A stretch of DNA of 64,000 nucleotides from Myxococcus stipitatus DSM 14675 (GTDB lineage: Bacteria > Myxococcota > Myxococcia > Myxococcales > Myxococcaceae). The position numbers and the translations under genes were made by a program. Under the pieces are notes generated by a model. That model ran no database searches. It had not been told where the DNA came from and worked only from the letters and a program-made list of their open reading frames with translations. The DNA lies in NCBI RefSeq assembly GCF_000331735.1, contig NC_020126.1, positions 8,993,501 through 9,057,500 of the forward strand. The letters run 5' to 3'. Positions within the stretch are counted from its first letter, which is position 1, and every line of letters begins with the position of its first letter. Below are positions 1 to 7,968 of the stretch, one piece after another.

Positions 1-69
1 TTCGATGCCTCGTTGGCGTGCGTTGCGGAGCAACCGCACGATGCATCTCTCCAGTTCATCGATGGTCAC
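1..69 (-). CDS. N-terminus of an unknown protein, cut by the left edge
   Basis: Only the first 23 codons lie in the window. The reading frame starts with GTG at 67-69 and runs off the left edge without a stop; it encodes a mainly helical, charged stretch (TIDELERCIVRLL...). A GGAG ribosome binding site (complement of 77-80) sits 7 bases before the GTG, which is the main support for the start. Nothing about its function can be read from so short a piece. A strong hairpin at 87-110 lies just upstream. Confidence 0.4.
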   Translation of the reverse strand, partial: MTIDELERCIVRLLRNARQRGIE

Positions 70-86
70 GCCCTGACTCCACGTTG

Positions 87-110
87 GGTGAGCTTCTTTT
101 GAAGCTCACC
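87..110. terminator. Perfect 10-bp hairpin, TTTT loop
   Basis: Bases 87-96 and 101-110 are exact reverse complements (GGTGAGCTTC / GAAGCTCACC) around a TTTT loop. It lies between the gene at 361-747 and the partial gene at 1-69, both on the - strand. It could end transcription of the first or shape the leader of the second. There is no U-tract on either side, so it is not a classical intrinsic terminator. Confidence 0.4.
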
Positions 111-360
111 ATCATATCGGACAAGGAGTATGGCGAATCGAAACCCTCGCACAAGGTTCCATCAGGACGAGGGCGCTCAGCGCACTCGCGGCTCCGTCAT
201 GGGTTTTCGGCTCGGGCCTTCAGGATGCTGCGCTGCTGGCCGTGCCGCCTCCCTCAACTGGCGCTTGAACCTCTCGCAGGGAGCGTCGTACCCCACCGAG
301 GAGTTCCCTCTTTCCACTCAGCTGGTCTCTCCTGCGACAGGATTAGAAGGAGACACCCAT
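111..360. other. Non-coding stretch with insertion-sequence debris
   Basis: I see no convincing gene here. Several short open frames exist on both strands, but none has a ribosome binding site and recognisable protein together. Bases 296-315, read on the - strand, match bases 853-873 of the IS256-type remnant on the + strand at 20 positions with a single one-base insertion, so part of this stretch is probably a second, inverted end of a related element. Confidence 0.35.
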
Positions 361-747
361 TCAGGCGGGCTCGAAGAAGAGGATGGAGATGTCCCCACAG
401 ACGCATCGAAAAGCTCGCTCGTAGTGAGAAATCACCTCGAACCGGACGCCCTCCATCATCCGCTCATGCACGTCTTCAATCTCCAGTTCAGACAGGAATA
501 GAGACTGTACAATGGGCGGAAGCTCCAACTCTCGCACACCCGCCAAAAGCAGACCCAACCGATAGCGCTTTGCCCCTGAGACATAGGCAAGCTCCATCTT
601 GAGTGAATGCCAGCCTTCGGGCGTCTCGTCGAAATCGACCTCGAGCTTCAGGACCTTCTTCGCACGGAAGAAGTCAAAGTCGGGTTCCAGAGTGAGCACC
701 GGTTCACGCCCGCTGATGGGGAGTTGCTTCAGAAAGTGCGTTCTCAT
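361..747 (-). CDS. Hypothetical protein, 128 aa
   Basis: I do not recognise a family. The product is a soluble, acidic protein without signal peptide or membrane segment. It has alternating strand-like and helix-like stretches (for example LEVDFDETPEGW, VISHYERAFRCVCGD), a pattern common in small immunity-like or effector-associated proteins, but that is only a resemblance. Codon use is less GC-rich at third positions than the neighbouring genes, and the gene is flanked on both sides by insertion-sequence debris (296-315 and 811-1392), so it may have arrived by transfer. The start ATG (745-747) has no strong ribosome binding site. Confidence 0.6.
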   Translation of the reverse strand: MRTHFLKQLPISGREPVLTLEPDFDFFRAKKVLKLEVDFDETPEGWHSLKMELAYVSGAKRYRLGLLLAGVRELELPPIVQSLFLSELEIEDVHERMMEGVRFEVISHYERAFRCVCGDISILFFEPA

Positions 748-810
748 GGCTCTAATAGTTGGGGTGGACGCCTGGAAGCGGGTCGCTGACCTCGCCCGTC
801 TTTGGAGTGG

Positions 811-1392
811 GTCGTGTCCCTATAAGTGTGTAGTCGGCGAACAGGGCAAGCGGGAAAGAGGGAAGCTCCTCGGAGAAACCAACCGAGACGGTCTCCCCCT
901 GGCAGGGGAGCCGAGGAGTTCCCACCGTGGACGATACCGAGTTTGCCGCGCCCGCGCACGAGGAGGTGCGTACCGACGTGCGCGCGCTCTTCCTGGGAGC
1001 CATCCGGATGACGCTGGAGATGCTGCTGGAGGAGGAGATTCGAGGCTTGGTGGGAGCCGGGCGCTGGCAGCAGGTGGCGGGGCGCAAGGACCAGCGCAAT
1101 GGGAGCTCCCTGCGAGGCCTGCTGACGTCCATGGGGCACCTGGAGGTGGCGGTGCCTCGGACGAGGGCGAGCGGCTCCGCGAAGGCCGTGCTGGGCCACT
1201 ACAAGCGGCGCAGCGAGGAACTCGACGAGGCGATAACCAGCGCGTACGTGCAAGATGGGCCGAGTCACACGGGCGCTCATGGGCGAGGAGGTTTCGCGCT
1301 CGACGGTGAGCCGGGTGACGAAGTCCCTCGAAGAGAAGGTGGAGGGCCTGCGCACCCAGTCCCTCACCCAGGCCTTCCCCTACGTGTACCTG
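811..1392 (+). mobile_element. IS256-family (mutator type) element, truncated remnant
   Basis: The left part of an element is present: a candidate terminal sequence near 811-836 (GTCGTGTCCCTATAAGTGTG), a leader, then a broken transposase frame from 927. Similarity to transposase stops near 1392, in the middle of the protein, and I cannot find an inverted copy of the left end downstream. The right end and the catalytic core have therefore been lost and the element cannot move by itself. Confidence 0.6.
927..1392 (+). pseudogene. IS256-family transposase, N-terminal fragment, frameshifted
   Basis: The first about 108 codons read like the N-terminus of a mutator-type transposase: an acidic LEEEI segment, a GRKDQRNG-type motif, a VPR motif and a YKRRSEELDEAI motif. 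Near 1250 the frame shifts by one base and about seven residues are missing. The second frame (from 1255) continues with the conserved stretch RALMGEEVSRSTVSRVTKSL and ends near PYVYL, exactly before the first catalytic Asp expected in this family (usually YVYLDA). The DDE core and C-terminus are absent. It is a dead fragment. Confidence 0.7.
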
Positions 1393-1703
1393 CTGGCTTC
1401 AGCACACCGCATGGCCGAGCGGCGGTTCCCGGAGGTTCATACAGCCAAGCATTACCTCTCGCGGACCATCGACGGGAGCCTGCCAAGAACTCCCTTCAGC
1501 TGGCTCCCCGAAGAGCGGGGCGGGTCGATTCCGGGGTGGGGAAGCACGGCCATGCACCAACGTGAGTTGCGGCCTTCGCGGCGCCAGGCACCGGAACCCC
1601 ATCGGTCAAACGACCGACCTCGGATGGATGACGGACGCGCGGGGTGGTCTCCCCGTGCGACGAATCCCTCGCATCACCGCTTCCGTCCACACCCCGAGGG
1701 TTC

Positions 1704-3350
1704 ATGAGCAAGCGCGCGTTCAAAGTCCTCGCCGTCCTGACGTTCGTCCTGCTCGCCTTCGTGGGCACTGTCACCTTCTTCGGTGACAACCTCCGCAGGC
1801 TCTTCGGCTCAGGCACCGTGTGCCTCGCGGGTGATGTGGACCCGCATCCGGCCGCCATGGCTCTCGCCGCGAACACCCCACGTCCCGCGCCCGCCGACAG
1901 CCTCCAGCGCAAGTCCCTGCGCAACTTCGGCGCCTACGACGAGCCCGAGGCAGCCCCGCCTCCGCCCCCCGCCGGCCGCACCACCTCCAATCCCTACACC
2001 CTCACCTCCGACGACACCCTCTCCACCTTCGCCGTCGACGTGGACACCGCCTCCTACGCCCAGTTCCGCCGCTCCGTGAAGAGCGACCGCATCCCCGCCG
2101 ATGCCACCGTGCGCGTCGAGGAGTGGGTGAACTACTTCCGCTACCGCGTCCCCGAGCCCACCCCCGCCGAGGGCCCCTTCCACGTCGCCCTCGAGGCCGC
2201 CCCCTCCCCCTTCTCCCCGCGACAACACCTCCTCAAGGTCAGCCTCCAGGGCCGCCACCTCACCCAGGCCCAGCGCAAGCCCACGCACCTGGTCTTCCTC
2301 GTCGACATCAGCGGCTCCATGTCCGGCGATGACCGGCTGGGCCTCGCCAAGAAGTCCATGAAGCTGGCCGTCGCGGGCCTCAACCCCACCGACACCGTCG
2401 CGCTCACCACCTACGCCGGCGACGTGCGCACCGTCCTGGAGTCCACCCCCGTCAGCCAGCGCAAGGACATCGACGCCGCCATCGACGCCCTCGCCACCGG
2501 CGGCGGCACCAACATGGGCGATGGCCTGGAGCTCGCCTACCAACACGCCGTCCACAAGGCCGGCTCCAAGAACGTCGCCCGCGTCGTCGTCCTCACGGAC
2601 GGCGACACCAACCTCGGCCGCGACCAGAGCGCCGACGCCATGCTGGCGCGCATCGGCAAGTACGTGAAGGAAGGCGTCACCCTCTCCACCATCGGCTTCG
2701 GCATGGGCAACTACCGCGATGACCTCATGGAGCGTCTGGCCAACCGAGGCAACGGCAACTGCTACTACATCGACTCGGAGCGAGAGGCCCGCCGCGTCTT
2801 CCAGGAGCAGCTCGGCGGCACCATGGAAGTCATTGCCCAGGACGTCAAAATCCAGGTGGAGTTCGACAAGGTCGCGGTGAAGGGCTACCGCCTCCTCGGC
2901 TACGAGAACCGCGCCATCGCCGACAAGGACTTCCGCAAGGACTCCGTCGACGCGGGCGAGGTCGGCTCCGGCCACACCGTCACCGCCCTGTATGAGCTGG
3001 ACCTCACCGGCGAGGGCTCGCGCGTCGCCACCGTCCGCGTCCGCGCCAAGAAGCCCGGTGGCTCCGAGGCCGCCGAGCAGCCCTTCCACCTGGAGCGAAG
3101 CCAGGTGCGCGACTCCCTCTCCTCCGCCTCCGCGGACCTGCGCTTCGCCATCGCCGTCGCGGGCACCGCCGACCTCCTGCGCGGCACTACGCCCAACGAT
3201 GACCGCAGCTTCGCGCGCCTCCACGCCCTCGCCGCGGACGCCGTCGACGGACAGGAGGACCGCGAGGAGTTCCTCACGCTGCTCGGCAAGCTGCGCGAAT
3301 TGCTCGCGCCTCGCGGCGCCGTCCAGAGCGCCCAGCGCCCGCCGTACTGA
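1704..3350 (+). CDS. VWA domain-containing protein with DUF3520 (YfbK type), 548 aa
   Basis: The protein starts with a membrane segment (residues about 8-28, FKVLAVLTFVLLAFVGTV) that would anchor it in the inner membrane. A proline-rich linker follows, then the YfbK-type N-terminal domain (STFAVDVDTASYAQFRR, VRVEEWVNYF), then a VWA domain with an intact metal-ion site (DISGSMS; later TDGDTN), then DUF3520 (IQVEFDKVAVKGYRLLGYENR). This is the full family architecture. The family is linked to protein binding in the envelope, but substrates are unknown. The start at 1704 is chosen because GAGGG precedes it and the 20 codons before it are out of character. A paralogue lacking the VWA core lies at 20555-21952. 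A hairpin follows at 3425-3440. Confidence 0.9.
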   Translation: MSKRAFKVLAVLTFVLLAFVGTVTFFGDNLRRLFGSGTVCLAGDVDPHPAAMALAANTPRPAPADSLQRKSLRNFGAYDEPEAAPPPPPAGRTTSNPYTLTSDDTLSTFAVDVDTASYAQFRRSVKSDRIPADATVRVEEWVNYFRYRVPEPTPAEGPFHVALEAAPSPFSPRQHLLKVSLQGRHLTQAQRKPTHLVFLVDISGSMSGDDRLGLAKKSMKLAVAGLNPTDTVALTTYAGDVRTVLESTPVSQRKDIDAAIDALATGGGTNMGDGLELAYQHAVHKAGSKNVARVVVLTDGDTNLGRDQSADAMLARIGKYVKEGVTLSTIGFGMGNYRDDLMERLANRGNGNCYYIDSEREARRVFQEQLGGTMEVIAQDVKIQVEFDKVAVKGYRLLGYENRAIADKDFRKDSVDAGEVGSGHTVTALYELDLTGEGSRVATVRVRAKKPGGSEAAEQPFHLERSQVRDSLSSASADLRFAIAVAGTADLLRGTTPNDDRSFARLHALAADAVDGQEDREEFLTLLGKLRELLAPRGAVQSAQRPPY

Positions 3351-3424
3351 GCCCGCACACAAGACAAGTCGAGACACCGCGACTATCCACTCCTGTACAA
3401 ACGCAACGCGTCATACACCAGGGA

Positions 3425-3440
3425 GCCCCCGTGCGGGGGC
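3425..3440 (+). terminator. GC-rich hairpin after the VWA gene
   Basis: GCCCCC (3425-3430) pairs with GGGGGC (3435-3440) around a four-base loop. It lies 75 bases after the VWA stop and 28 bases before the amidase start. There is no U-tract, so termination efficiency is uncertain. Confidence 0.4.
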
Positions 3441-3467
3441 GTCGAGGGAACGGGGTAGAGTCCACCC

Positions 3468-4895
3468 ATGGACCCCTTCGTCAGCCTCGACGCCACCGCC
3501 CAGGCCGAGCTCGTCCGCCGCCGGGAAGTCTCTCCGCTGGAGCTCGTGGACGCGGCCATCACCCGCATCGAGCGCTGCAACCCCAAGCTCAACGCCGTCG
3601 TGCAGACCCAGTTCGACACGGCCCGGCTGCGCGCGAAGAATCCACTGCCCCAGGGCCCCTTCACCGGCGTGCCCTTCCTCCTCAAGGACCTGCACGCCGC
3701 GCAGGAAGGCTATCCGCTCACCTCCGGCTCGCGCTTCACGCGGGACTTCTCGCCGAACCACGACAGCGAGCTCGTCAAACGCCATCTGCGCGCGGGCCTC
3801 ATCGTGCTGGGCAAGACGAACACGCCGGAGCTGGGCCTCCTGCCCACCACGGAGGGCGAGCTCCACGGCCCCTGCCGCAACCCGTGGGACCTGACGCGCT
3901 CTCCCGGAGGCTCCAGCGGCGGCGCGGCGGCGGCGGTCGCCAGCGGCATGGTGCCCTTCGCGCACGCCTCCGACGGCGGTGGCTCCATCCGAGGCCCCGC
4001 GTCCCACTGCGGCCTCTTCGGCCTCAAGCCCAGCCGAGGCCGCAACCCCACCGGCCCGGAGCTGGCCGACCCCTTCCACTGGCTCATCGGAGAACACGCC
4101 CTCACCCGCTCCGTACGAGACAGCGCCACCCTGCTCGACGCCACCGAGGGCCCCGACGTCGGTGCGCCCTCCATCGCTCCACCGAAGACGCGGCCCTATC
4201 AGCTGGAAGCCGGCGCGCCTCCGGGACGCCTGCGCATCGGCCTCACGCTGCGCAACGCGATGGGCGCCCCCATCCACCCCGAGTGCCTGGCCGCCGTCAC
4301 CGCCACCGCGCGCAAGCTGGAGGGCCTGGGCCACGCCGTGTCGGAGGGCCACCTCCAGACAGCCGGCGACGAGGATCTGGGCCAGCACTTCATGACGGCC
4401 TGGGCGTGCGGCGTCGTGTCCAGCATCGAAGGGCTCGCGCGGCGCACCGGCCGCCCCCCCTCCTCCGAGCACTTCGAGCCCTTCACCTGGGCGCTCTACC
4501 AGTTCGGACAGGGCCAGGGCCTCTCCGCCTACCTGCACGCGCAGGCGGAAATCCTGCGCTTCAGCCGCGCCTTCGCCCGGCACTTCGAGGACGTGGACGT
4601 CTGGCTCCTGCCCACCACCACGGAGCCCGCGCTGGCGCTGGGGCAGTTCCCCGCTCCGCCGGATGACCCGCTCGCGCCGCTGTTCCGCGCCGCCACGCTC
4701 GTCCCCTACTGCCCCATGGCCAACATGGCGGGCAACCCCGCGATGAGCGTGCCACTTCATTGGACCCCAGAGGGACTGCCCGTCGGCGTGCAGTTCATCA
4801 GCCGCTTCGGAGACGAGGCCACGCTCTTCCGGCTGGCCGCGCAGTTGGAGGCCGCGCATCCGTGGACGCATCGCCGCCCCGCCGTGTTCGGCTAG
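3468..4895 (+). CDS. Amidase (amidase signature family), 475 aa
   Basis: This enzyme hydrolyses a carboxamide bond; its substrate is not predictable. The Ser-cisSer-Lys triad is visible: Lys in PFLLKDLHA (about residue 71), the glycine-serine stretch [16 protein letters not shown] (about 145-160) and the nucleophile region [21 protein letters not shown] (positions about 168-188). Length is normal for the family. It could be an acylamidase or an aminoacyl-tRNA amidotransferase-like paralogue; the absence of gatB/gatC neighbours and the divergent C-terminus favour a stand-alone amidase. No signal peptide, so cytoplasmic. It may share a transcript with pfk, 81 bases downstream. Confidence 0.9.
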   Translation: MDPFVSLDATAQAELVRRREVSPLELVDAAITRIERCNPKLNAVVQTQFDTARLRAKNPLPQGPFTGVPFLLKDLHAAQEGYPLTSGSRFTRDFSPNHDSELVKRHLRAGLIVLGKTNTPELGLLPTTEGELHGPCRNPWDLTRSPGGSSGGAAAAVASGMVPFAHASDGGGSIRGPASHCGLFGLKPSRGRNPTGPELADPFHWLIGEHALTRSVRDSATLLDATEGPDVGAPSIAPPKTRPYQLEAGAPPGRLRIGLTLRNAMGAPIHPECLAAVTATARKLEGLGHAVSEGHLQTAGDEDLGQHFMTAWACGVVSSIEGLARRTGRPPSSEHFEPFTWALYQFGQGQGLSAYLHAQAEILRFSRAFARHFEDVDVWLLPTTTEPALALGQFPAPPDDPLAPLFRAATLVPYCPMANMAGNPAMSVPLHWTPEGLPVGVQFISRFGDEATLFRLAAQLEAAHPWTHRRPAVFG

Positions 4896-4976
4896 GGGTC
4901 GGCGTGTTCCACGGTGGGCGCTCGGGCAAAACTTACTCAGCACGCATCAGGTCGGGCGCGCTAGAACCCAGGTCCT

Positions 4977-6014
4977 ATGAAAGTCGCCGTGCTCACGGGC
5001 GGGGGTGACTGCCCCGGCCTCAACGCCGTCATCCGTGCCATCGTCCGCCGCGCCACCGCCCACGGTTTCGAGATGATGGGCCTTCGAGACGGCTGGAAGG
5101 GCCTGCTCGAGGACAACCACTTCCGGCTGACCCGGGAGACGACGTCCGGAATTCTCCACCGGGGTGGCACCATCCTGGGCACCTCGCGCGTCAATCCCTT
5201 CAAGGTCGAGAACGGCCTGGAGCGCGTCAAGCGCGCCATCGAGCGCAATGGCATCCACGCCGTCATCGCCATCGGTGGCGAGGGCACGCTGTCGGCGGCC
5301 ACGCGCATGTCGCAGGAGGGGCTGCGCATCGTCGGCGTGCCGAAGACCATCGACAACGACCTGAACGGCACGGACTTCACCTTCGGCTTCGACACCGCCG
5401 TGGCCATCGCCACCGAGGCCGTGGACCGGCTGCACTCCACCGCCGAGTCCCACAAGCGCGTCATCGTCTGCGAGGTGATGGGCCGCCACGTCGGCTGGAT
5501 TGCCACCTATGCGGGCATCGCCGGGGGCGCGGACGTCATCCTGGTGCCGGAGATTCCCGCCGACCTGGAGCGCGTCGCCGAGCACATCCAGCGCCGTCAC
5601 GCGGGTGGGCGCAGCTTCTCCATCGTCGTGGTGGCGGAAGGCACGCGCATCAAGCTGGCCCCCGAGCAGGGCGAGCAGTTGGTCACCAGCGGCGCGCTGG
5701 ACGAGGCGGGCCGGCCGCGCCTGGGCGGCGTGGGCAACATCGTCGCCAACGAAATCGAGCGGCGCACGGGCTTCGAGACGCGCGTGTCCGTGCTGGGCCA
5801 CATCCAGCGCGGCGGCGCGCCCACCGCGCATGACCGCGTGCTGGCCACCCGCTACGGCGTGCACGCCTGCGACATGGTCGCGAACGGCGAGTTCGGGAAG
5901 ATGGCCGCGCTCAAGGGCAACGAAATCGTCAGCGTGGACCTCTCCGCCGCGACGAAGGAGCTCAAGCGCGTGCCCAAGGAGTTCTTCGAGGTCGCCCAGG
6001 TCTTCTTCGGCTGA
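4977..6014 (+). CDS. pfkA: 6-phosphofructokinase, 345 aa
   Basis: The enzyme phosphorylates fructose 6-phosphate, the committed step of glycolysis. Motifs seen: TGGGDCPGLN at the N-terminus (phosphate loop), AIGGEGT (about residues 98-104), PKTIDND (about 121-127) with the catalytic TIDND, and MGRHVGW. The residue pair that separates ATP- from pyrophosphate-using enzymes is mixed: Gly at the E. coli 104 position (ATP-like) with Lys at the 124 position. That combination is found in the G104/K124 group, of which some members use ATP. In M. xanthus a phosphofructokinase is activated by kinase Pkn4 (known); no kinase adjoins this gene. The 3' end is 77 bases from the acyl-CoA ligase. Confidence 0.95.
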   Translation: MKVAVLTGGGDCPGLNAVIRAIVRRATAHGFEMMGLRDGWKGLLEDNHFRLTRETTSGILHRGGTILGTSRVNPFKVENGLERVKRAIERNGIHAVIAIGGEGTLSAATRMSQEGLRIVGVPKTIDNDLNGTDFTFGFDTAVAIATEAVDRLHSTAESHKRVIVCEVMGRHVGWIATYAGIAGGADVILVPEIPADLERVAEHIQRRHAGGRSFSIVVVAEGTRIKLAPEQGEQLVTSGALDEAGRPRLGGVGNIVANEIERRTGFETRVSVLGHIQRGGAPTAHDRVLATRYGVHACDMVANGEFGKMAALKGNEIVSVDLSAATKELKRVPKEFFEVAQVFFG

Positions 6015-6097
6015 CCCGGGGGGCCCCCCCACGCGGGAGCACGTCGACATCCGGTAGCATCGGTGGCCTTCACCCTCGCAGCGAAGGGACGGTGCCG

Positions 6098-7738
6098 ATG
6101 CTTCCCGGACGCATGATGGACTTCCCGCTCACGCTGACCCACTTCCTGGAGCGCGCTCGCTCGTACTACCCGCGCTCGGAAATCGTCAGCCGCAACCCCG
6201 ACAAGTCCCTCCATCGCTACACCTACGCGGACTTCCACCGGCGCACGTGTCAGTTGATGAACGCGCTGAAGCGCCTGGGGGTGAAGCCGGGGGACAGGGT
6301 CGCGACGCTGAGTTGGAACCACCACCGTCACCTGGAGGCCTACTTCGGCATCCCGACGATGGGCGCGGTGGTGCACACGCTGAACCTGCGGCTGCACCCG
6401 AATGACCTGGCGTACATCGCGCGGCACGCGGAGGACTCGGTGGTGCTGGTGGACCGCTCGCTCCTGCCGCTGTTCGAGAAGTTCGCGGCGCAGGTGCCCA
6501 GCATCCGCCACGTCATCGTCATCCCCGACGCGGGACCCACGCCCGAGGGAATGCTGGACTACGAGAAGCTGCTGGCGGCGGAGCCCGGGCACTTCGACTG
6601 TCCCGCGCTCGATGAGAACAGCGCGGCGATGCTCTGCTACACCTCCGGCACCACGGGCAATCCGAAGGGCGTGCTGTACAGCCACCGCTCCATCGTCCTG
6701 CACACGCTGGTGTGCTGCATGAAGGACGTGACGGGGATTGGCGAGCAGGACTCGGTCCTCCCGGTCGTCCCCATGTTCCACGCGGCGGCGTGGGGTCTGC
6801 CGTTCGACGCGCTCCTCACGGGGGCGCGCATCGTGATGCCCGGGCCGAACCTGGACCCGCTGTCGCTGTTGGACTTGATGGCCCAGGAGAAGGTGACGGT
6901 GGCGGGCGGCGTGCCGACCATCTGGCTGGGCATCCTGGCGCTCCTGGACCAGGAGCCCAAGAAGTGGGACCTGAGCGCGGTGCGCACCATGTTGATTGGA
7001 GGCTCCGCGGCTCCGCCGGCGATGATTGACGGCTTCCGCAAGCGCCATGGACTCCTCGTGACGCACGCCTGGGGCATGACGGAGCTCAACCCCGTGGGGA
7101 CGATGGCCAAGCTGAAGCAGCAGCTGGTCCAGGCGGATGCGCAGACTCAGTTGGAGGCGCTCAGCACCCAGGGCTTCGCGCTGCCTTACGTGGAGACCCG
7201 GACGGTGGGCGAGGACGGCCAGACGCTGCCCTGGGACGGGAAGACCATGGGCGAGCTGGAGGTGCGCGGCCCCTGGGTGGCTCGCTCCTACTTCGGCGAC
7301 GAGGGCGCGGACCGCTTCACGTCCGACGGCTGGTTCAAGACGGGCGACGTCGTCACGCTGGACGAGGGCGGCTATGTCCGCATCTGCGACCGGAGCAAGG
7401 ACGTCATCAAGTCCGGTGGCGAGTGGATTTCGTCGGTGACGCTGGAGAACGCGCTGATGAGCCACCCGTCCGTGCTGGAGGCCGCCGTGTTCGCCGCGCG
7501 CCATCCACACTGGGGCGAGCGCCCCCTGGCGGCGGTGGTGCTCAAGCCGGGTCAGTCCGCGACGAAGGAGGAGCTGACCGAGCACCTGTCGAAGCAGTTC
7601 GTGAAGTTCTGGCTGCCGGATGACTACGTCTTCATGGCCCAGATTCCACGCACGTCCACGGGCAAGTTCCTGAAGACGAAGCTGCGCGAGGAACACGGGG
7701 ACCACCTGCTCAAGGGCGCCCACACCTCGGCGAGCTAG
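6098..7738 (+). CDS. Long-chain fatty acyl-CoA ligase (AMP-forming), 546 aa
   Basis: Activates a fatty acid to its CoA thioester through an acyl-adenylate. The adenylating-enzyme motifs are clear: the phosphate loop YTSGTTGNPKG (about residues 182-192), THAWGMTE, the adenosine-binding DGWFKTGD, the hinge DRSKDVIKSGGEWIS and the C-terminal Lys in PRTSTGKFLK. Size and sequence fit the medium/long-chain FadD-like branch. An in-frame GTG at 6092 is also possible, but GAAGGGA at 6082-6088 is better spaced from the ATG at 6098. A strong terminator hairpin follows. Probably feeds beta-oxidation together with the acyl-CoA oxidase at 45045 and the glyoxylate pair at 54838-57802. Confidence 0.93.
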   Translation: MLPGRMMDFPLTLTHFLERARSYYPRSEIVSRNPDKSLHRYTYADFHRRTCQLMNALKRLGVKPGDRVATLSWNHHRHLEAYFGIPTMGAVVHTLNLRLHPNDLAYIARHAEDSVVLVDRSLLPLFEKFAAQVPSIRHVIVIPDAGPTPEGMLDYEKLLAAEPGHFDCPALDENSAAMLCYTSGTTGNPKGVLYSHRSIVLHTLVCCMKDVTGIGEQDSVLPVVPMFHAAAWGLPFDALLTGARIVMPGPNLDPLSLLDLMAQEKVTVAGGVPTIWLGILALLDQEPKKWDLSAVRTMLIGGSAAPPAMIDGFRKRHGLLVTHAWGMTELNPVGTMAKLKQQLVQADAQTQLEALSTQGFALPYVETRTVGEDGQTLPWDGKTMGELEVRGPWVARSYFGDEGADRFTSDGWFKTGDVVTLDEGGYVRICDRSKDVIKSGGEWISSVTLENALMSHPSVLEAAVFAARHPHWGERPLAAVVLKPGQSATKEELTEHLSKQFVKFWLPDDYVFMAQIPRTSTGKFLKTKLREEHGDHLLKGAHTSAS

Positions 7739-7759
7739 CGGCTCGCTCCTCGAGCCTCA

Positions 7760-7788
7760 CGCCGGCCCGGAGCACTCCCGGGCCGGCG
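7760..7788 (+). terminator. 11-bp perfect hairpin after the acyl-CoA ligase
   Basis: CGCCGGCCCGG (7760-7770) pairs perfectly with CCGGGCCGGCG (7778-7788) over a 7-base loop, 22 bases after the stop codon. It separates the + strand ligase from the convergent lipoprotein gene. There is no long U-tract. Confidence 0.6.
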
Positions 7789-7807
7789 CGGTGTCACTCG
7801 CTACACG

Positions 7808-7968
7808 TCAGTTCGTCGTGCCCAGGAAGACGCCTCACCTGGTGGCCGCGGCGTCTCATCGGGCCGGGGGAAGGGCCCCCACTCCACCTCAGTTCGTCGT
7901 GCCCAGGCAGACACCGCCGCAGGTGGCCTCCACCTTGCCATCGGGCCGCAGGAAGAGGTCCACCTGCT
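7808..7968. repeat. Decayed 81-bp tandem duplication of a gene's 3' end
   Basis: The last 27 codons and stop of the lipoprotein gene at 7889-9892 (bases 7889-7969) recur immediately downstream at 7808-7888. The first 19 bases are identical and the first 40 match at 34 positions; a second conserved block (CATCGGGCCG ... GGAAG) keeps the same offset. Read in the gene's frame the outer copy still ends in GVFLGTTN-stop against GVCLGTTN-stop, but carries two internal stops, so it is a decayed copy. Confidence 0.7.

Noticed and set aside
130-501. A 123-codon + strand frame near the left edge
   Set aside because: No ribosome binding site or recognisable protein; its second half is antisense to the better supported gene at 361-747.
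1809-3377. A 522-codon - strand frame opposite the VWA gene
   Set aside because: It is a shadow of the + strand frame, which encodes an intact VWA and DUF3520 protein.
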